Shown here piece after piece: positions 29,067-37,100 of a stretch of 64,000 nucleotides of DNA (its first letter is position 1; each line of letters opens with the position of its first letter). The stretch comes from Streptomyces mobaraensis (GTDB lineage: Bacteria > Actinomycetota > Actinomycetes > Streptomycetales > Streptomycetaceae), in contig NZ_CP083590.1 of NCBI RefSeq assembly GCF_020099395.1, positions 5,146,001-5,210,000 of the forward strand, in the 5' to 3' direction. Made by a program: the position numbers and the translations under genes. The notes below the pieces were generated by a model that was given only the letters and a program-made list of their open reading frames with translations, was not told where the DNA came from and searched no databases.

Positions 29067-30497
29067 TTACTGCTGGAACGCCCCCGGATGCGTCTGCTCG
29101 CGCACCGTCGCGTACTGCTGCCGCACCGCCTGGCCCGACGCCAGCTCCTCACCCGGTTCGAACGCCTGCCCGGCACCCTGCGGCCAGCGCGGCGGTTCCT
29201 GCGGGGACAGCATCCCGTGCCGCACCCCCAGCGCCCAGGCGGCCTGCCGGGCCGCGCCCAGGGCCGCGTAGTCGGCCGGCTGGGGGACGACGACCTGCGC
29301 CCCGAACAGGGCGGGAGCCAGCGCCTGCACGGCCGGCAGTTCGGCCGCCGCGCCCAGCAGGAACACCCGGCGCACCACGACGCCGCGTCCGCGCAGCACG
29401 TCCAGCGCGTCCGCGAGGCCGCACAGCATCCCCTCGAAGGCGGCCCGCGCCAGGTGCTCGGGCTTCATGCTCTCCCGCCGCAGCCCGGCCAGCGTCCCGG
29501 CGGTGTGCGGCAGGTGCGGGGTGCGCTCGCCCTCCAGGTACGGCAGCATCACCAGCCCGTACGAGCCCCAGGACGAGAGCAGCGCCCGCTCCGAGAGCCC
29601 GGCCAGGTCCAGGCCCAGCAGCTCGGCGGTGCCGCGCAGCACGCGGACGGCGTTGAGGGTGTGGACGACGGGGAGCTGCATGCCGGTGGCGTCGGCGAAC
29701 GAGGTGATGGTGCCGGACGGGTCGGTCAGCGCCTGGTGGTGGACGGCGAAGACGGAGCCGGAGGCGCCCAGCGAGATCACCGCGTCGCCCGGGCCCACAC
29801 CGAGGCCGAAGGCGGCGGCCATGGTCTCGCCGGTGCCGGCGGAGATCAGCAGGCCCTCGGGGGTGTGCCCGGCGGGTTCGGCGGGGGCGAGGACGTCGGG
29901 GAGCGCGACGGGGTGGCCCAGCGCCAGTTCGACCAGGTCGGGGCGCCACTGGCCGGTGGCGGCGGACCAGTAGCCGGTGGCCGAGGCGGCCCCGCGGTCG
30001 GTGGTCCGGCGCGCCGGGCGGCCCAGCAACTGCCACACCAGCCATTCGTGCGGCTGGAGCAGCATGGCGGTGCGGGTGGCCGACTCGGGCTCGTTCCGGG
30101 CCAGCCAGCGGAGCTTGGCGATCGCCATGGCGGACTGCGGGACGGTGCCCACGGCCTCCGCCCAGGCGGCCCGGCCGCCCAGCGCGTCGGTGAGGTCGGC
30201 GGCGGCGGGCTGCGCCCGCTTGTCGTTGCCCAGCAGCGCGGGGCGGACGAGCACCCCGCCGGCGTCCAGGGTGAGCAGCCCGTGCTGCTGCGCCGAGACG
30301 CCGATGGCCTGGACGCCCTCCAGCAGTCCGCCGGCGGCGGCCTCGCCGAGGGAGATCAGCCACGCCTGGGGATCACCCTCGGCGGCGGACGGGGGGTGCG
30401 GCGCGTACCCCTGCCGGAGCACGGCGCCCGTGTCCGCGTCGCAGACGACGATCCGTGTGCTCTCGGTCGAACTGTCCAGCCCCGCGACTATGCCCAT
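29067..30497 (-). CDS. xylB: Xylulokinase (FGGY carbohydrate kinase)
   Basis: A 476-residue sugar kinase phosphorylating D-xylulose with ATP to feed the pentose phosphate pathway. Motifs are GIVAGLDSSTESTRIVV (phosphate loop), VQAIGVSAQQHGLLTL (the QQHG of xylulokinases), LLQPHEWLVWQLLG, TTDRGAASATGYWS, and the FGGY signature region PYLEGERTPHLPHTAGTLAGL then AAFEGMLCGLADALDVL. No xylose isomerase or transporter is beside it. It meets the sigma-factor gene end to end with only 14 bases between. Confidence 0.9.
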   Translation of the reverse strand: MGIVAGLDSSTESTRIVVCDADTGAVLRQGYAPHPPSAAEGDPQAWLISLGEAAAGGLLEGVQAIGVSAQQHGLLTLDAGGVLVRPALLGNDKRAQPAAADLTDALGGRAAWAEAVGTVPQSAMAIAKLRWLARNEPESATRTAMLLQPHEWLVWQLLGRPARRTTDRGAASATGYWSAATGQWRPDLVELALGHPVALPDVLAPAEPAGHTPEGLLISAGTGETMAAAFGLGVGPGDAVISLGASGSVFAVHHQALTDPSGTITSFADATGMQLPVVHTLNAVRVLRGTAELLGLDLAGLSERALLSSWGSYGLVMLPYLEGERTPHLPHTAGTLAGLRRESMKPEHLARAAFEGMLCGLADALDVLRGRGVVVRRVFLLGAAAELPAVQALAPALFGAQVVVPQPADYAALGAARQAAWALGVRHGMLSPQEPPRWPQGAGQAFEPGEELASGQAVRQQYATVREQTHPGAFQQ

Positions 30498-30539
30498 GCG
30501 GAGGATGATGCCAAACCGCGGCCGCCCGCCCGCATCCGG

Positions 30540-30827
30540 TCAGGTGTTGCTGGTGCCCCACTCGTCCTCGTCGGGGCTCCGCTGCTCGCGCAGCGAGCGG
30601 ACCCGGTCGGCCACGGAGCCGGGGACGCGGTCGCCCACCTTGCCGAGGGCGCGGCCGGCCAGGGCCTTGCCGTTCACCGCGGCCGTCTCCGCGGTGTTCC
30701 GCACGGCCGGGTTCTGCGCGATCCGCCGCACCCCCTTGCGCAGCTCCTCGTACCGTTCGCGGCCCGCCCGCGCGCCGAGCACGTAGCCGACGGCGGCGCC
30801 GGCGATGAACGTCAGCCGGTAGCGCAT
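30540..30827 (-). CDS. Small YtxH-like membrane protein
   Basis: A 95-residue protein. It starts with a single membrane helix, RLTFIAGAAVGYVLGARAGRERYEEL, which is the YtxH/DUF-type pattern (GxxxGYxxGARAG), followed by a basic amphipathic helix with repeated Asn and Ala and an acidic tail. Such proteins are common in Actinobacteria and unassigned in function. ATG 30827 follows AAGGA; a GTG one codon upstream is possible. It is separate from xylB by 42 bases and may be cotranscribed with it. Confidence 0.75.
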   Translation of the reverse strand: MRYRLTFIAGAAVGYVLGARAGRERYEELRKGVRRIAQNPAVRNTAETAAVNGKALAGRALGKVGDRVPGSVADRVRSLREQRSPDEDEWGTSNT

Positions 30828-30937
30828 CACACCCCATCCTTCCCTCGGATCCCGTGGAACCCACGGCCTCGCGGGCCCCTGCCGGGCTGTGCCCGCCGCC
30901 TACCCTGCGTGCCCGGAGGTCACTCCGGGAGTACCGA

Positions 30938-30969
30938 TTGGCGGAGCACCCCCCTGCTTGCGCTAATGT
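30938..30969 (+). promoter_or_regulatory. Putative promoter of the tRNA-Asn pair
   Basis: TAATGT at 30964-30969 is a good -10 for this genome, about 65 bases before the first tRNA. TTGGCG at 30938-30943 is the only -35-like hexamer but is 20 bases away, longer than usual, so the -35 is doubtful. Confidence 0.35.
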
Positions 30970-31034
30970 ATGTCTCGCAGCGAGCGCACGCCGCCCGGGA
31001 GACCGGACGAAGATGCGTTCGGGGCACGCGACGA

Positions 31035-31107
31035 TCCCCTGTAGCTCAATTGGCAGAGCAGCCGGCTGTTAACCGGCAGGTTACTGGTTCGAGTCCAGTC
31101 GGGGGAG
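31035..31107 (+). tRNA. tRNA-Asn (GTT), first copy
   Basis: A 73-base cloverleaf. The acceptor stem TCCCCTG/CGGGGGA has one G-T pair, the D-arm reads AGCTCAATTGGCAGAGC, the anticodon loop is CTGTTAA with anticodon GTT, and the T-arm contains GGTTCGAGTCC. Discriminator G. CCA is not encoded. It is followed after five bases by a near-identical copy. Confidence 0.95.
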
Positions 31108-31112
31108 CGCGA

Positions 31113-31185
31113 TCCTCTGTAGCTCAATTGGCAGAGCAGCCGGCTGTTAACCGGCAGGTTACTGGTTCGAGTCCAGTCGGAGGAG
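31113..31185 (+). tRNA. tRNA-Asn (GTT), second copy
   Basis: A 73-base cloverleaf identical to the first except for one acceptor pair: C4-G69 becomes T4-A69. The pair change keeps the stem intact. Both share the promoter upstream and the terminator directly after this copy. Confidence 0.95.
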
Positions 31186-31196
31186 CCATCCGGAAG

Positions 31197-31222
31197 AGGA
31201 CCCCTGTACGGGGTCCTTTTTT
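31197..31222 (+). terminator. Intrinsic terminator of the tRNA-Asn pair
   Basis: AGGACCCC (31197-31204) pairs with GGGGTCCT (31210-31217) around TGTAC, followed by a run of T to 31222. It is the cleanest classical terminator in the window. Confidence 0.92.
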
Positions 31223-31380
31223 CATGCCGGGATTTCCCGCCGCGCGGGAACCATCGCGCCCCGCCCGCAGTCCTCAAGGTCAGGCTGGTCACACGATGTG
31301 CCCCCACCGGGGCAACAGATCGTATGAGCGGCTATGCTGCGGCAGACGGCGCGCACAGATGTGCGCGACGCGCCGTGAAC

Positions 31381-31454
31381 GGGGCGGTAGCTCAGCCGGT
31401 TAGAGCAGCGGACTCATAATCCGTCGGTCGTGGGTTCGAGTCCCACCCGCCCCA
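31381..31454 (+). tRNA. tRNA with CAT anticodon (elongator Met, possibly Ile2)
   Basis: A 74-base cloverleaf. Acceptor GGGGCGG/CCGCCCC, D-arm AGCTCAGCCGGTTAGAGC, anticodon stem-loop CGGA-CTCATAA-TCCG with CAT, T-arm GTGGGTTCGAGTCCCAC, discriminator A. The first pair is G-C, so it is not the initiator. CAT can be Met or, after lysidine modification, Ile for AUA codons. I favour elongator Met because of the anticodon-loop similarity, but sequence alone does not settle it. TATGCT at 31333-31338 is a possible -10. Confidence 0.92.
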
Positions 31455-31505
31455 CACGAGCGATCCGTTCGAATAAACGATCCAGCCCGCCGTCCCGCGG
31501 GCCCC

Positions 31506-31537
31506 AGGGCCGCCACCCGTTCCGGGGCGGCCCTTTC
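31506..31537 (+). terminator. Terminator of the CAT tRNA
   Basis: AGGGCCGCC (31506-31514) and GGCGGCCCT (31526-31534) form a perfect 9-bp stem with an 11-base loop, followed by TTT. It also lies just beyond the 3' end of the DUF1259 gene on the other strand, so it may serve both. Confidence 0.75.
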
Positions 31538-31561
31538 CCGTACAGCCGGTGCCCCGTGCCG

Positions 31562-32608
31562 TCAGCCGAGGGCCACCGCCGCCGAGACGTTCGTCCGGTC
31601 CACCGCGGCACGCAGCGCGCGGGCCAGCCGGACGCCGTCGCCGACGCCCCAGAAGTGCAGGAAGAACAGGCGCGGGTCGTCCGTCAGCATGTGGCTGTGG
31701 ATCGAGACGATGTCGATCCCGCCGCGCCGCAGCGCCCTGACCACGTCCTGCACCTCGTGGGCCAGCATCACGAAGTCGCCGTTGACGATCGCCTTGCGCT
31801 TCCCGACCGGCTGGAAGGAGATCGCGGTGGTCGAGCCGGTCATCCGGGGCAGCACCCGGTCGTGGTCGATGACGGTCTCGTTGCGAGCGAAGACGATCTT
31901 GTAGATCTCGCCCTCGGTGTCGCCCTGCGCGCCGAGCGCCCGGTCGATGCCCGAGGTGTCCAGGTCCAGCGGCTTCTTGACGGGCACTCCGGTGCCGGGC
32001 GGGGTGCCGGTGGCCTGCAGGGCCGAGCGGAGCGCCCCGGCGAGATGGGTGGCGTCGTCGTGCATGCCGTGGACGTGCATCCACCAGACCGCCGGATCGT
32101 GCGTCAGCAGGTGCTTGTGGATGGCGGTCTGGGTGATGTCGTGCGCGTCGAGGATGTCGATGACGCGCTGCATCTCGCGTTCGGTGACCGCCATGTCGCC
32201 CATCATCATCACCTTGCCGTCCTCGTAGCGGAGGAAGGAGACGAATGACCCGACGCCCAGGGCCGGGGTGAGGGAGTAGCCGTACGAGGTGACCTTCAGG
32301 TCGTGGCGGAGGAAGCCCATGCGGTAGACCTGGTTGTTGGCGAGCCGGCCCCGGTGCTGGAGGATGTCGACGACCTCCTCCCAGTCGGACTCGCTGGTGG
32401 TCGCCGGGTGCACCAGCGCGTGGCGCCCGCCGCACGGATCGGGGGTCGTCCGCCCCGGCGCGGCGGCCCTGGCCGGGCCGGCACCGGCCAGTATCGGCGC
32501 CAGGGCGGCGGTGGCCGCCAGCACCAGGCGCCGTGATGCCTGGGATGTCGGTGTCGGGACCTGCTCGTCGTCGGTTCTGCCACCGCTCTGCGGTCTGTCG
32601 CCGGTCAT
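31562..32608 (-). CDS. Secreted DUF1259 (LppY/LpqO-like) protein
   Basis: A 348-residue protein with a twin-arginine-like signal (SRRLVLAATAALAPILAGAGPARA, cleavage after ARA about residue 48). Two similar halves follow. Each has a region ending in a His-rich motif: HKHLLTHDPAVWWMHVHG in the first and HSHMLTDDPRLFFLHFWG in the second, plus shared LRYEDGKVMMMGDMAV / RKAIVNGDFVMLAHEVQ. This is the DUF1259 pattern known from mycobacterial LppY and LpqO. The repeated His suggest a metal site, which is inference. Function is unknown. It lies alone, divergent from the thioredoxin gene. Confidence 0.85.
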   Translation of the reverse strand: MTGDRPQSGGRTDDEQVPTPTSQASRRLVLAATAALAPILAGAGPARAAAPGRTTPDPCGGRHALVHPATTSESDWEEVVDILQHRGRLANNQVYRMGFLRHDLKVTSYGYSLTPALGVGSFVSFLRYEDGKVMMMGDMAVTEREMQRVIDILDAHDITQTAIHKHLLTHDPAVWWMHVHGMHDDATHLAGALRSALQATGTPPGTGVPVKKPLDLDTSGIDRALGAQGDTEGEIYKIVFARNETVIDHDRVLPRMTGSTTAISFQPVGKRKAIVNGDFVMLAHEVQDVVRALRRGGIDIVSIHSHMLTDDPRLFFLHFWGVGDGVRLARALRAAVDRTNVSAAVALG

Positions 32609-32796
32609 ACAAAAGCACCTCCGGCGATGATGTAACCACGGTCACACCGGTTCGCCGCGGAGGCGGCTGTAGGCCATCCGGTGGCTGCGGAACGGGGGTG
32701 CCGGCCGCGGAATAGTGCGTGCCGGTACGGGGTTGGGGCTGCCGGGCCCGGGAACGGGTCCCACCACCGGGCCGGCCGACGGAAGCGGGAGAACAT

Positions 32797-33180
32797 ATGA
32801 GCAGCACCGTGGAGCTCACCAAGGAGAACTTCGACGGGACGGTCTCGGAGCACGGCTTCGTCCTGATCGACTTCTGGGCCGCCTGGTGCGGCCCCTGCCG
32901 GCAGTTCGCCCCCGTCTACGAGCGGGTGGCCGGGCGCCACGAGGACCTGCTGTTCGGCAAGGTCGACACCGAGGCGCAGCCGGAGCTGGCCGCCGCCTTC
33001 CAGATCACCTCGATCCCCACCCTGATGGTCGTCCGCGACAACATCGCCGTCTACGCCCAGCCCGGGGCGCTCCCCGAGGCCGCGCTGGAGGACGTCATCC
33101 GGCAGGCCCGCGCCCTCGACATGGACGAGGTGCGCGCCGCGGTGGCGAAGGAGCGGCAGGAGCGCGGCGCCGGTGAGTGA
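32797..33180 (+). CDS. Thioredoxin
   Basis: A 127-residue thioredoxin. FWAAWCGPCRQFAPVY holds the redox pair Cys34/Cys37, and the cis-proline appears in SIPTLMVV. A C-terminal extension of about 20 charged residues is longer than in the minimal protein. It reduces protein disulfides in the cytoplasm with electrons from thioredoxin reductase, which is not in the window. The next gene starts inside its last codons, so the two are cotranscribed. ATG 32797 follows GGGAGAAC. Confidence 0.93.
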   Translation: MSSTVELTKENFDGTVSEHGFVLIDFWAAWCGPCRQFAPVYERVAGRHEDLLFGKVDTEAQPELAAAFQITSIPTLMVVRDNIAVYAQPGALPEAALEDVIRQARALDMDEVRAAVAKERQERGAGE

Positions 33181-33811
33181 GCTCCTCCTCGTCCGGCACG
33201 GCGAGACCGAGTGGAGCCGCGACGGGCTCCACACCAGCTGGACCGACCTCCCGCTGACCGCCCGCGGCGAACGGCAGGCGGCGGCGCTGCGCCCGCTGCT
33301 GGCCGGGCGCCCGGTGGCGCACGTCCTGGCCAGCCCGCGCGCCCGCGCGCTGCGCACTGCGGAACTGGCCGGGCTGCGGGACGTACGGATCGAACCCGAC
33401 CTGCGGGAGTGGGACTACGGCGGCTACGAGGGGATCACCACCGCCGAGATCCACAAGGAGCGGCCGGACTGGTTTCTCTTCGACGACGGCGTGGTCCCCG
33501 GCCCGGACGGGCACCCGGGGGAGACGCCCGCCGAGGTGGGGGCCCGCGCCGACCGGGTGCTGGCCCGGATCGCGCCCTGGCTGGAGGGGGACGACGGGGA
33601 CGTGGTCCTCGTCGCCCACGCGCACTTCCTGCGGGTGCTGACGGCCCGCAGGCTCGGCCTGCCGCCGGCGGCGGGCGCGCTGTTCCGGCTGGACACCGGG
33701 ACCGTCAGCCGGATCGGCGCCGAGCACGGCCGGCCCGCCCTGGTGGCCTGGAACACACCGGCCCCGGACGGGCGTGTCGGAGCCGGGCGGCCGGGGAACG
33801 GAACCGGATGA
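33173..33811 (+). CDS. Histidine phosphatase (phosphoglycerate-mutase superfamily)
   Basis: A 212-residue acid-type phosphatase. The phospho-His motif LLLVRHGETEWSRDGLHTSWTDLPLT is at the N-terminus, SPRARALRTAELAG carries the second Arg, REWDYGGYEG holds the acid region, and LVAHAHFLRVL carries the second His. The length suits a small-molecule phosphatase rather than glycolytic mutase. GTG 33173 overlaps the thioredoxin stop by eight bases (GTGAGTGA), suggesting translational coupling. The substrate is unknown. Confidence 0.9.
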   Translation: MSELLLVRHGETEWSRDGLHTSWTDLPLTARGERQAAALRPLLAGRPVAHVLASPRARALRTAELAGLRDVRIEPDLREWDYGGYEGITTAEIHKERPDWFLFDDGVVPGPDGHPGETPAEVGARADRVLARIAPWLEGDDGDVVLVAHAHFLRVLTARRLGLPPAAGALFRLDTGTVSRIGAEHGRPALVAWNTPAPDGRVGAGRPGNGTG

Positions 33812-33872
33812 TCGGACGGGGTATCGCCCCGATGGCCGTACGGCCGTACCGTCACGGCCGTACCGTCCGATC
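33810..33872. promoter_or_regulatory. Nested repeats between phosphatase and OsmC genes
   Basis: GATCGGACGG (33810-33819) is complemented at 33863-33872. Inside lie the palindrome GGCCGTACGGCC and two direct copies of CGGCCGTACCGT at 33841 and 33855. It may fold as a terminator for the phosphatase or serve as an operator for osmC. Confidence 0.45.
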
Positions 33873-33932
33873 GCTCAGCCGTGTTCCCGGGGTCCGGCGC
33901 CCCGGCATCCGTCACATCCCTGGAGGACCGCC

Positions 33933-34358
33933 ATGGCCACCACCCGCACCGCGCACACCGTCTGGGAGGGCGAGCTGCTCAACGGCAGCGGCACCGTCAC
34001 CTTCGACTCGTCCGGCATCGGCTCGCAGCCGGTCTCCTGGCCGTCCCGCGCCGAGCAGGCGAACGGGAAGACCAGCCCCGAGGAGCTCATCGCCGCCGCA
34101 CACTCCAGCTGCTTCAGCATGGCGCTCTCGCACGGCCTGACCGGCGCGGGCACCCCGCCCACCCGCCTGGAGACCAAGGCCGACGTCACCTTCCAGCCGG
34201 GCGAGGGCATCACCGGCATCCACCTCTACGTCCGCGGCGAGGTGCCCGGCCTGGACGAGGAGGGCTTCGCCGCCGCGGCCGAGGACGCCAAGAAGAACTG
34301 CCCGGTGAGCCAGGCGCTCGCCGGGACGACGATCACCCTCTCCGCCGAGCTGGCCTGA
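33933..34358 (+). CDS. OsmC-family peroxiredoxin (OsmC subclass)
   Basis: A 141-residue thiol peroxidase. The two reactive Cys are at residue 60 (HSSCFSM) and residue 123 (KKNCPVSQAL), and the Glu of TSPEELIAAA is in place. This is the OsmC branch, which removes organic hydroperoxides, rather than the Ohr branch found at 38.2 kb. TGGAGG precedes ATG 33933. The last 26 bases overlap the 3' end of the YoaK-like gene on the other strand. Confidence 0.9.
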   Translation: MATTRTAHTVWEGELLNGSGTVTFDSSGIGSQPVSWPSRAEQANGKTSPEELIAAAHSSCFSMALSHGLTGAGTPPTRLETKADVTFQPGEGITGIHLYVRGEVPGLDEEGFAAAAEDAKKNCPVSQALAGTTITLSAELA

Positions 34359-35061
34359 CGTCCGGGCCGGCGCCGGGCGCGCGTCCGGCGCCGGCCGCCA
34401 GGCAGCCGGCGGCGAGCAGCGCCACCGCGCCGGCGGCGAGGGCCAGCGGCCACACCGGGCCGTGGTGGATCAGCAGCCAGCCGCCGGCCAGCGCCCCGAG
34501 GGCCATGGCCAGCACCGAGCCCAGCCGCCGGCCGAGCCGGGGGTCGGAGCCGCCGGCGAGCCGGGAGTCGGCGGCGATGCCGGTGAGGACGCGGGTGAGG
34601 ATGGTCGTCATCATGTCCGGCACGGCCAGCGCGCGGACCGTCGCGACCCGTACGCCCATCGCCACGGCGAGCACGGTGATCATGGCGAAGCGGCGGGCCT
34701 CGTCGGTGGGGAGGCCGCCGGGAAGGCCGCCCGGGAAGCCGGCCGCCAGCACCGCCGCGCCGCCGGTGAGCAGCGCCTCCGCCGTCAGCGCCCCGCCCAG
34801 CCACAGCCGCCGGGAGCGGCCCGCCATCGCCGTCCCGAACCGGCCGCCGAGCAGCGCCCCGCACAGGAAGCCGCCCAGGGCCAGCGAGGACGCGGGGACC
34901 GAGAAGCCGGCCGCGCCGGCGGCGGAGAAGCCGAGGATGACGACGTTGCCCGTCATGTTGGCTGTGAAGACGTGGCCGAGGCCCAGATAGCTGACGGCGT
35001 CGAGCGCCCCGCCCACCACGGTGAGCGCGAGCAGCGCGGCGAGCAGGGGCCGGGGCGTCAC
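34333..35061 (-). CDS. YoaK-family (DUF1275) membrane protein
   Basis: A 242-residue protein with about six membrane helices. The first half has GGALDAVSYLGLGHVFTANMTGNVVILGF, the diagnostic DUF1275 motif (DAxxYL..G.VFTANMTGN), followed by GGFLCGALLGGR. Function is unknown; members are sometimes linked to oxalate or transport loci. The coding region overlaps osmC by 26 bases at the 3' ends. The sortase gene lies 24 bases upstream on the same strand, so the two may share a transcript. Confidence 0.85.
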   Translation of the reverse strand: MTPRPLLAALLALTVVGGALDAVSYLGLGHVFTANMTGNVVILGFSAAGAAGFSVPASSLALGGFLCGALLGGRFGTAMAGRSRRLWLGGALTAEALLTGGAAVLAAGFPGGLPGGLPTDEARRFAMITVLAVAMGVRVATVRALAVPDMMTTILTRVLTGIAADSRLAGGSDPRLGRRLGSVLAMALGALAGGWLLIHHGPVWPLALAAGAVALLAAGCLAAGAGRAPGAGPDVRPARRRG

Positions 35062-35085
35062 GCCCTCATGGTCGGCGGCGGGCCG

Positions 35086-35694
35086 TCATGATCGCAGGAG
35101 CGCGTCGACGACGAGGAAGCGGTGCCCGGGCGGCCCGCCGGGGTCGTCGCCCGCGCAGGCGACGAGCCGCAGGGCGCGCTCCGGAGGGCCGGTGGAGCCG
35201 GCGGCGGGGTGCTCCTTCCGGGTGGCGAACGCCGCGTCGCCGTCCAGGGTGCGGACGGCCGTCACCGTGAAGCGCAGCACCTTTCCGTCGCCGCGTTCGA
35301 CGTCGACCGTCGCGCCCTCGCGCAGGGTGCCGAGGTCGCGGAAGACGCCGCCGCCGTGGTCCCGGTGTCCGACGAGGACGGCGGTGCCGGGCCGGCCGGG
35401 CAGGGCGCTGCCGGTGCACCAGCCCGCGGTGTCGCTGTGGTCCTTCGGCGGCTGCCGCACCGGGTGGCCGGTGTGCGGGTCGGTGCCGAGGCGGATCAGC
35501 GGGCTGTCCACGCCGAGGGAGGGGATCCGCACCCGCTGCGGCTCGTCGGGGGAGGCGGGGGTGCCGATGGCCTTGGAGTTGTCGATCCCGCCCCAGGAGC
35601 AGCCGGTCAGCCCGGTCAGCAGGGCCACCGGCAGCACCAGGGCGGCCAGGACCAGCAGGATCCGGGCCAGGGCGGGGCGGTGGGAGGGAGCCAT
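35086..35694 (-). CDS. Class F sortase
   Basis: A 202-residue cysteine transpeptidase. An N-terminal membrane segment (about residues 8-30, LARILLVLAALVLPVALLTGLTGCSW) could also be a lipoprotein signal. The catalytic residues are the His in VLVGHRDHGGGVFRDL, the Cys in LRLVACAGD and the Arg in PPGHRFLVVDALL. The PSLGVDSPLI start of the beta-barrel and the small size fit class F of Actinobacteria. It would attach LPxTG-like proteins to the wall; no substrate protein is encoded nearby. ATG 35694 follows a weak site. Confidence 0.87.
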   Translation of the reverse strand: MAPSHRPALARILLVLAALVLPVALLTGLTGCSWGGIDNSKAIGTPASPDEPQRVRIPSLGVDSPLIRLGTDPHTGHPVRQPPKDHSDTAGWCTGSALPGRPGTAVLVGHRDHGGGVFRDLGTLREGATVDVERGDGKVLRFTVTAVRTLDGDAAFATRKEHPAAGSTGPPERALRLVACAGDDPGGPPGHRFLVVDALLRS

Positions 35695-35976
35695 GGGGGG
35701 TCGGTCCGTCCGGGACGGGGGCAGGGGACGCGCCCACGCTACGGACGCCGGGCGGAACCCCGCCTCGGGTAAAAGGCCGGTCCGTCCGCGCCCGCCTCGT
35801 CCGAAAGGAGGAGACGGGGAGAGACGCGGGGGTCTGACGTGGGGAGACGCCGGGGTTCGAGGCGGCGGGACGGCGGGGCCCGATGGGGCGGGACGGTGGC
35901 GGGACGGCGCGGCCGGCCGGAGCGGCGGCGGGGTCCGGCCCGGCGAGGAGCCGGTGCCGGCGCGAGCGGGCCGGCG

Positions 35977-36564
35977 TCAGCGCACCAGCCGCTGGAGGAG
36001 CCCCCAGGTGAATTCCGCCACGTGCTCCCGCCGCTCGCCGGTGGCGTCGGGCGCGGTGAAGGCGAGCTGCCAGCGGGTCGGCGCCGTGCCCTCCATCGGG
36101 CGGGCCGGGGCGAACGCGCGGGCCACCTCGTCCACCGTGCACGACCAGGGCCGCAGCTCCTCGACGGTGCGGGGGGCGGGGGAGGGGGCGCCGGGCGCCC
36201 GGACCAGCCACTCGTTCCAGACCGCGCCGCCGGGCGCGGTGAGGACCTCGAACCGCAGGTCCGGCCAGAGCGGGACCGGCCAGGACGCGGCCTCCATGGC
36301 GAGGTCGCCGATCCGGCGCTCGCCGACGGCCTCGGGCGGGCCGAGGACGGACCGGTAGCGGGCGCCGGCCCCCCGCCGCCGTGGCGAGCGCAGCATGGCC
36401 TGCCAGCGCCGGTTGGCCTCCCGCATCGCGGCGCGGCCGGTGCCCAGCTCCCGCAGGGCGTCCTCGACCAGGCCGGGCTGGTGGTCGGCCATCCGGCGCA
36501 GGAGGACGAGCTGGAATTCCAAGGGGGTGAAGGGCGCGGTATCAGAGGGGTCCATGGGGTCCAT
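35977..36564 (-). CDS. Hypothetical protein
   Basis: A 195-residue protein with no family I recognise. It begins with a helical region (FQLVLLRRMADHQPGLVEDALRELG) and continues with a mixed basic part (REANRRWQAMLRSPRR). A Trp-rich domain follows (SWPVPLWPDLRFEVL, WNEWLVRAPG, LRPWSCTVDEVARAFAP, AEFTWGLLQRLV). No signal, membrane helix or metal motif is visible. It lies next to and codirectional with the MarR gene, whose stop is 56 bases upstream. Start uncertain: ATG at 36564 or 36555. Confidence 0.65.
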   Translation of the reverse strand: MDPMDPSDTAPFTPLEFQLVLLRRMADHQPGLVEDALRELGTGRAAMREANRRWQAMLRSPRRRGAGARYRSVLGPPEAVGERRIGDLAMEAASWPVPLWPDLRFEVLTAPGGAVWNEWLVRAPGAPSPAPRTVEELRPWSCTVDEVARAFAPARPMEGTAPTRWQLAFTAPDATGERREHVAEFTWGLLQRLVR

Positions 36565-36619
36565 CGTGCCGTGGGTCCGGGGACGGCGAGGGCGTTCCCG
36601 CCTCAATGGGGTTCGGACC

Positions 36620-37084
36620 TCAATGGGGTTCGGACGCCCCCTCCCCGTCCGGGATCCCGCCCACCACCCGCCGCAGCAGGTCGCGCAGCTGCCCCCGCTC
36701 GTCCGCGGAGAGCCCGGCCAGCGGCTCCCGGGCGAAGCCCAGCTCCTCCCGCAGCTGCCGCGCGGTCTCCCGGCCGTCCTCGGTGACGGCGGCCAGTTTG
36801 ACGCGGCGGTCGGCCGGGTCGGGCCGGCGCTCGACCAGGCCGCGGGCGGCGAGGCGGTCGACGATGCCGGTGACGTTGGACGGCTCGCACTTGAGTTTCC
36901 GGGCGATCCGGCGCATGGGCAGCGGTTCCCGGGACAGCAGGGCGAGGAGCCGGGCCTGGGCGCCGGTGAGGGCGTGCCGGCCGGCCGCCTCGTCGTACTC
37001 CTCGTGGTAGCGCGCGACGACGGTCGCGATGAGCTCGACGACCTCGATCGTCACGGGGTCGGGGCGGGATGTCGGCGGGGCCAT
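36620..37084 (-). CDS. MarR-family repressor of the redox locus
   Basis: A 154-residue winged-helix regulator. The HTH runs ALTGAQARLLALLSREPLPMRRIARKLKCEPSNVTGIVDRLAARGLVERRPDPADRRVKL, with the DRR wing. It is divergent from the CurA-like and ohr genes, with two dyads in the 87-base gap. OhrR sensors carry a reactive Cys near residue 15-22; this protein has none there, and its only Cys is residue 66, next to the recognition helix. It may therefore sense thiol-reactive compounds in a different way. ATG 37084. Confidence 0.88.
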   Translation of the reverse strand: MAPPTSRPDPVTIEVVELIATVVARYHEEYDEAAGRHALTGAQARLLALLSREPLPMRRIARKLKCEPSNVTGIVDRLAARGLVERRPDPADRRVKLAAVTEDGRETARQLREELGFAREPLAGLSADERGQLRDLLRRVVGGIPDGEGASEPH

Positions 37085-37100
37085 GGAAGAAGAGTACCCA

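Noticed and set aside
31035..31185. Peptide frame reading AVNRQVTGSSPVGG twice across 31.0-31.2 kb
   Set aside because: This is a translation of the two tRNA-Asn genes, a known annotation artefact.
31381..31560. Integration site (att) in the CAT tRNA gene
   Set aside because: No integrase gene and no repeated tRNA 3' end downstream in the window.
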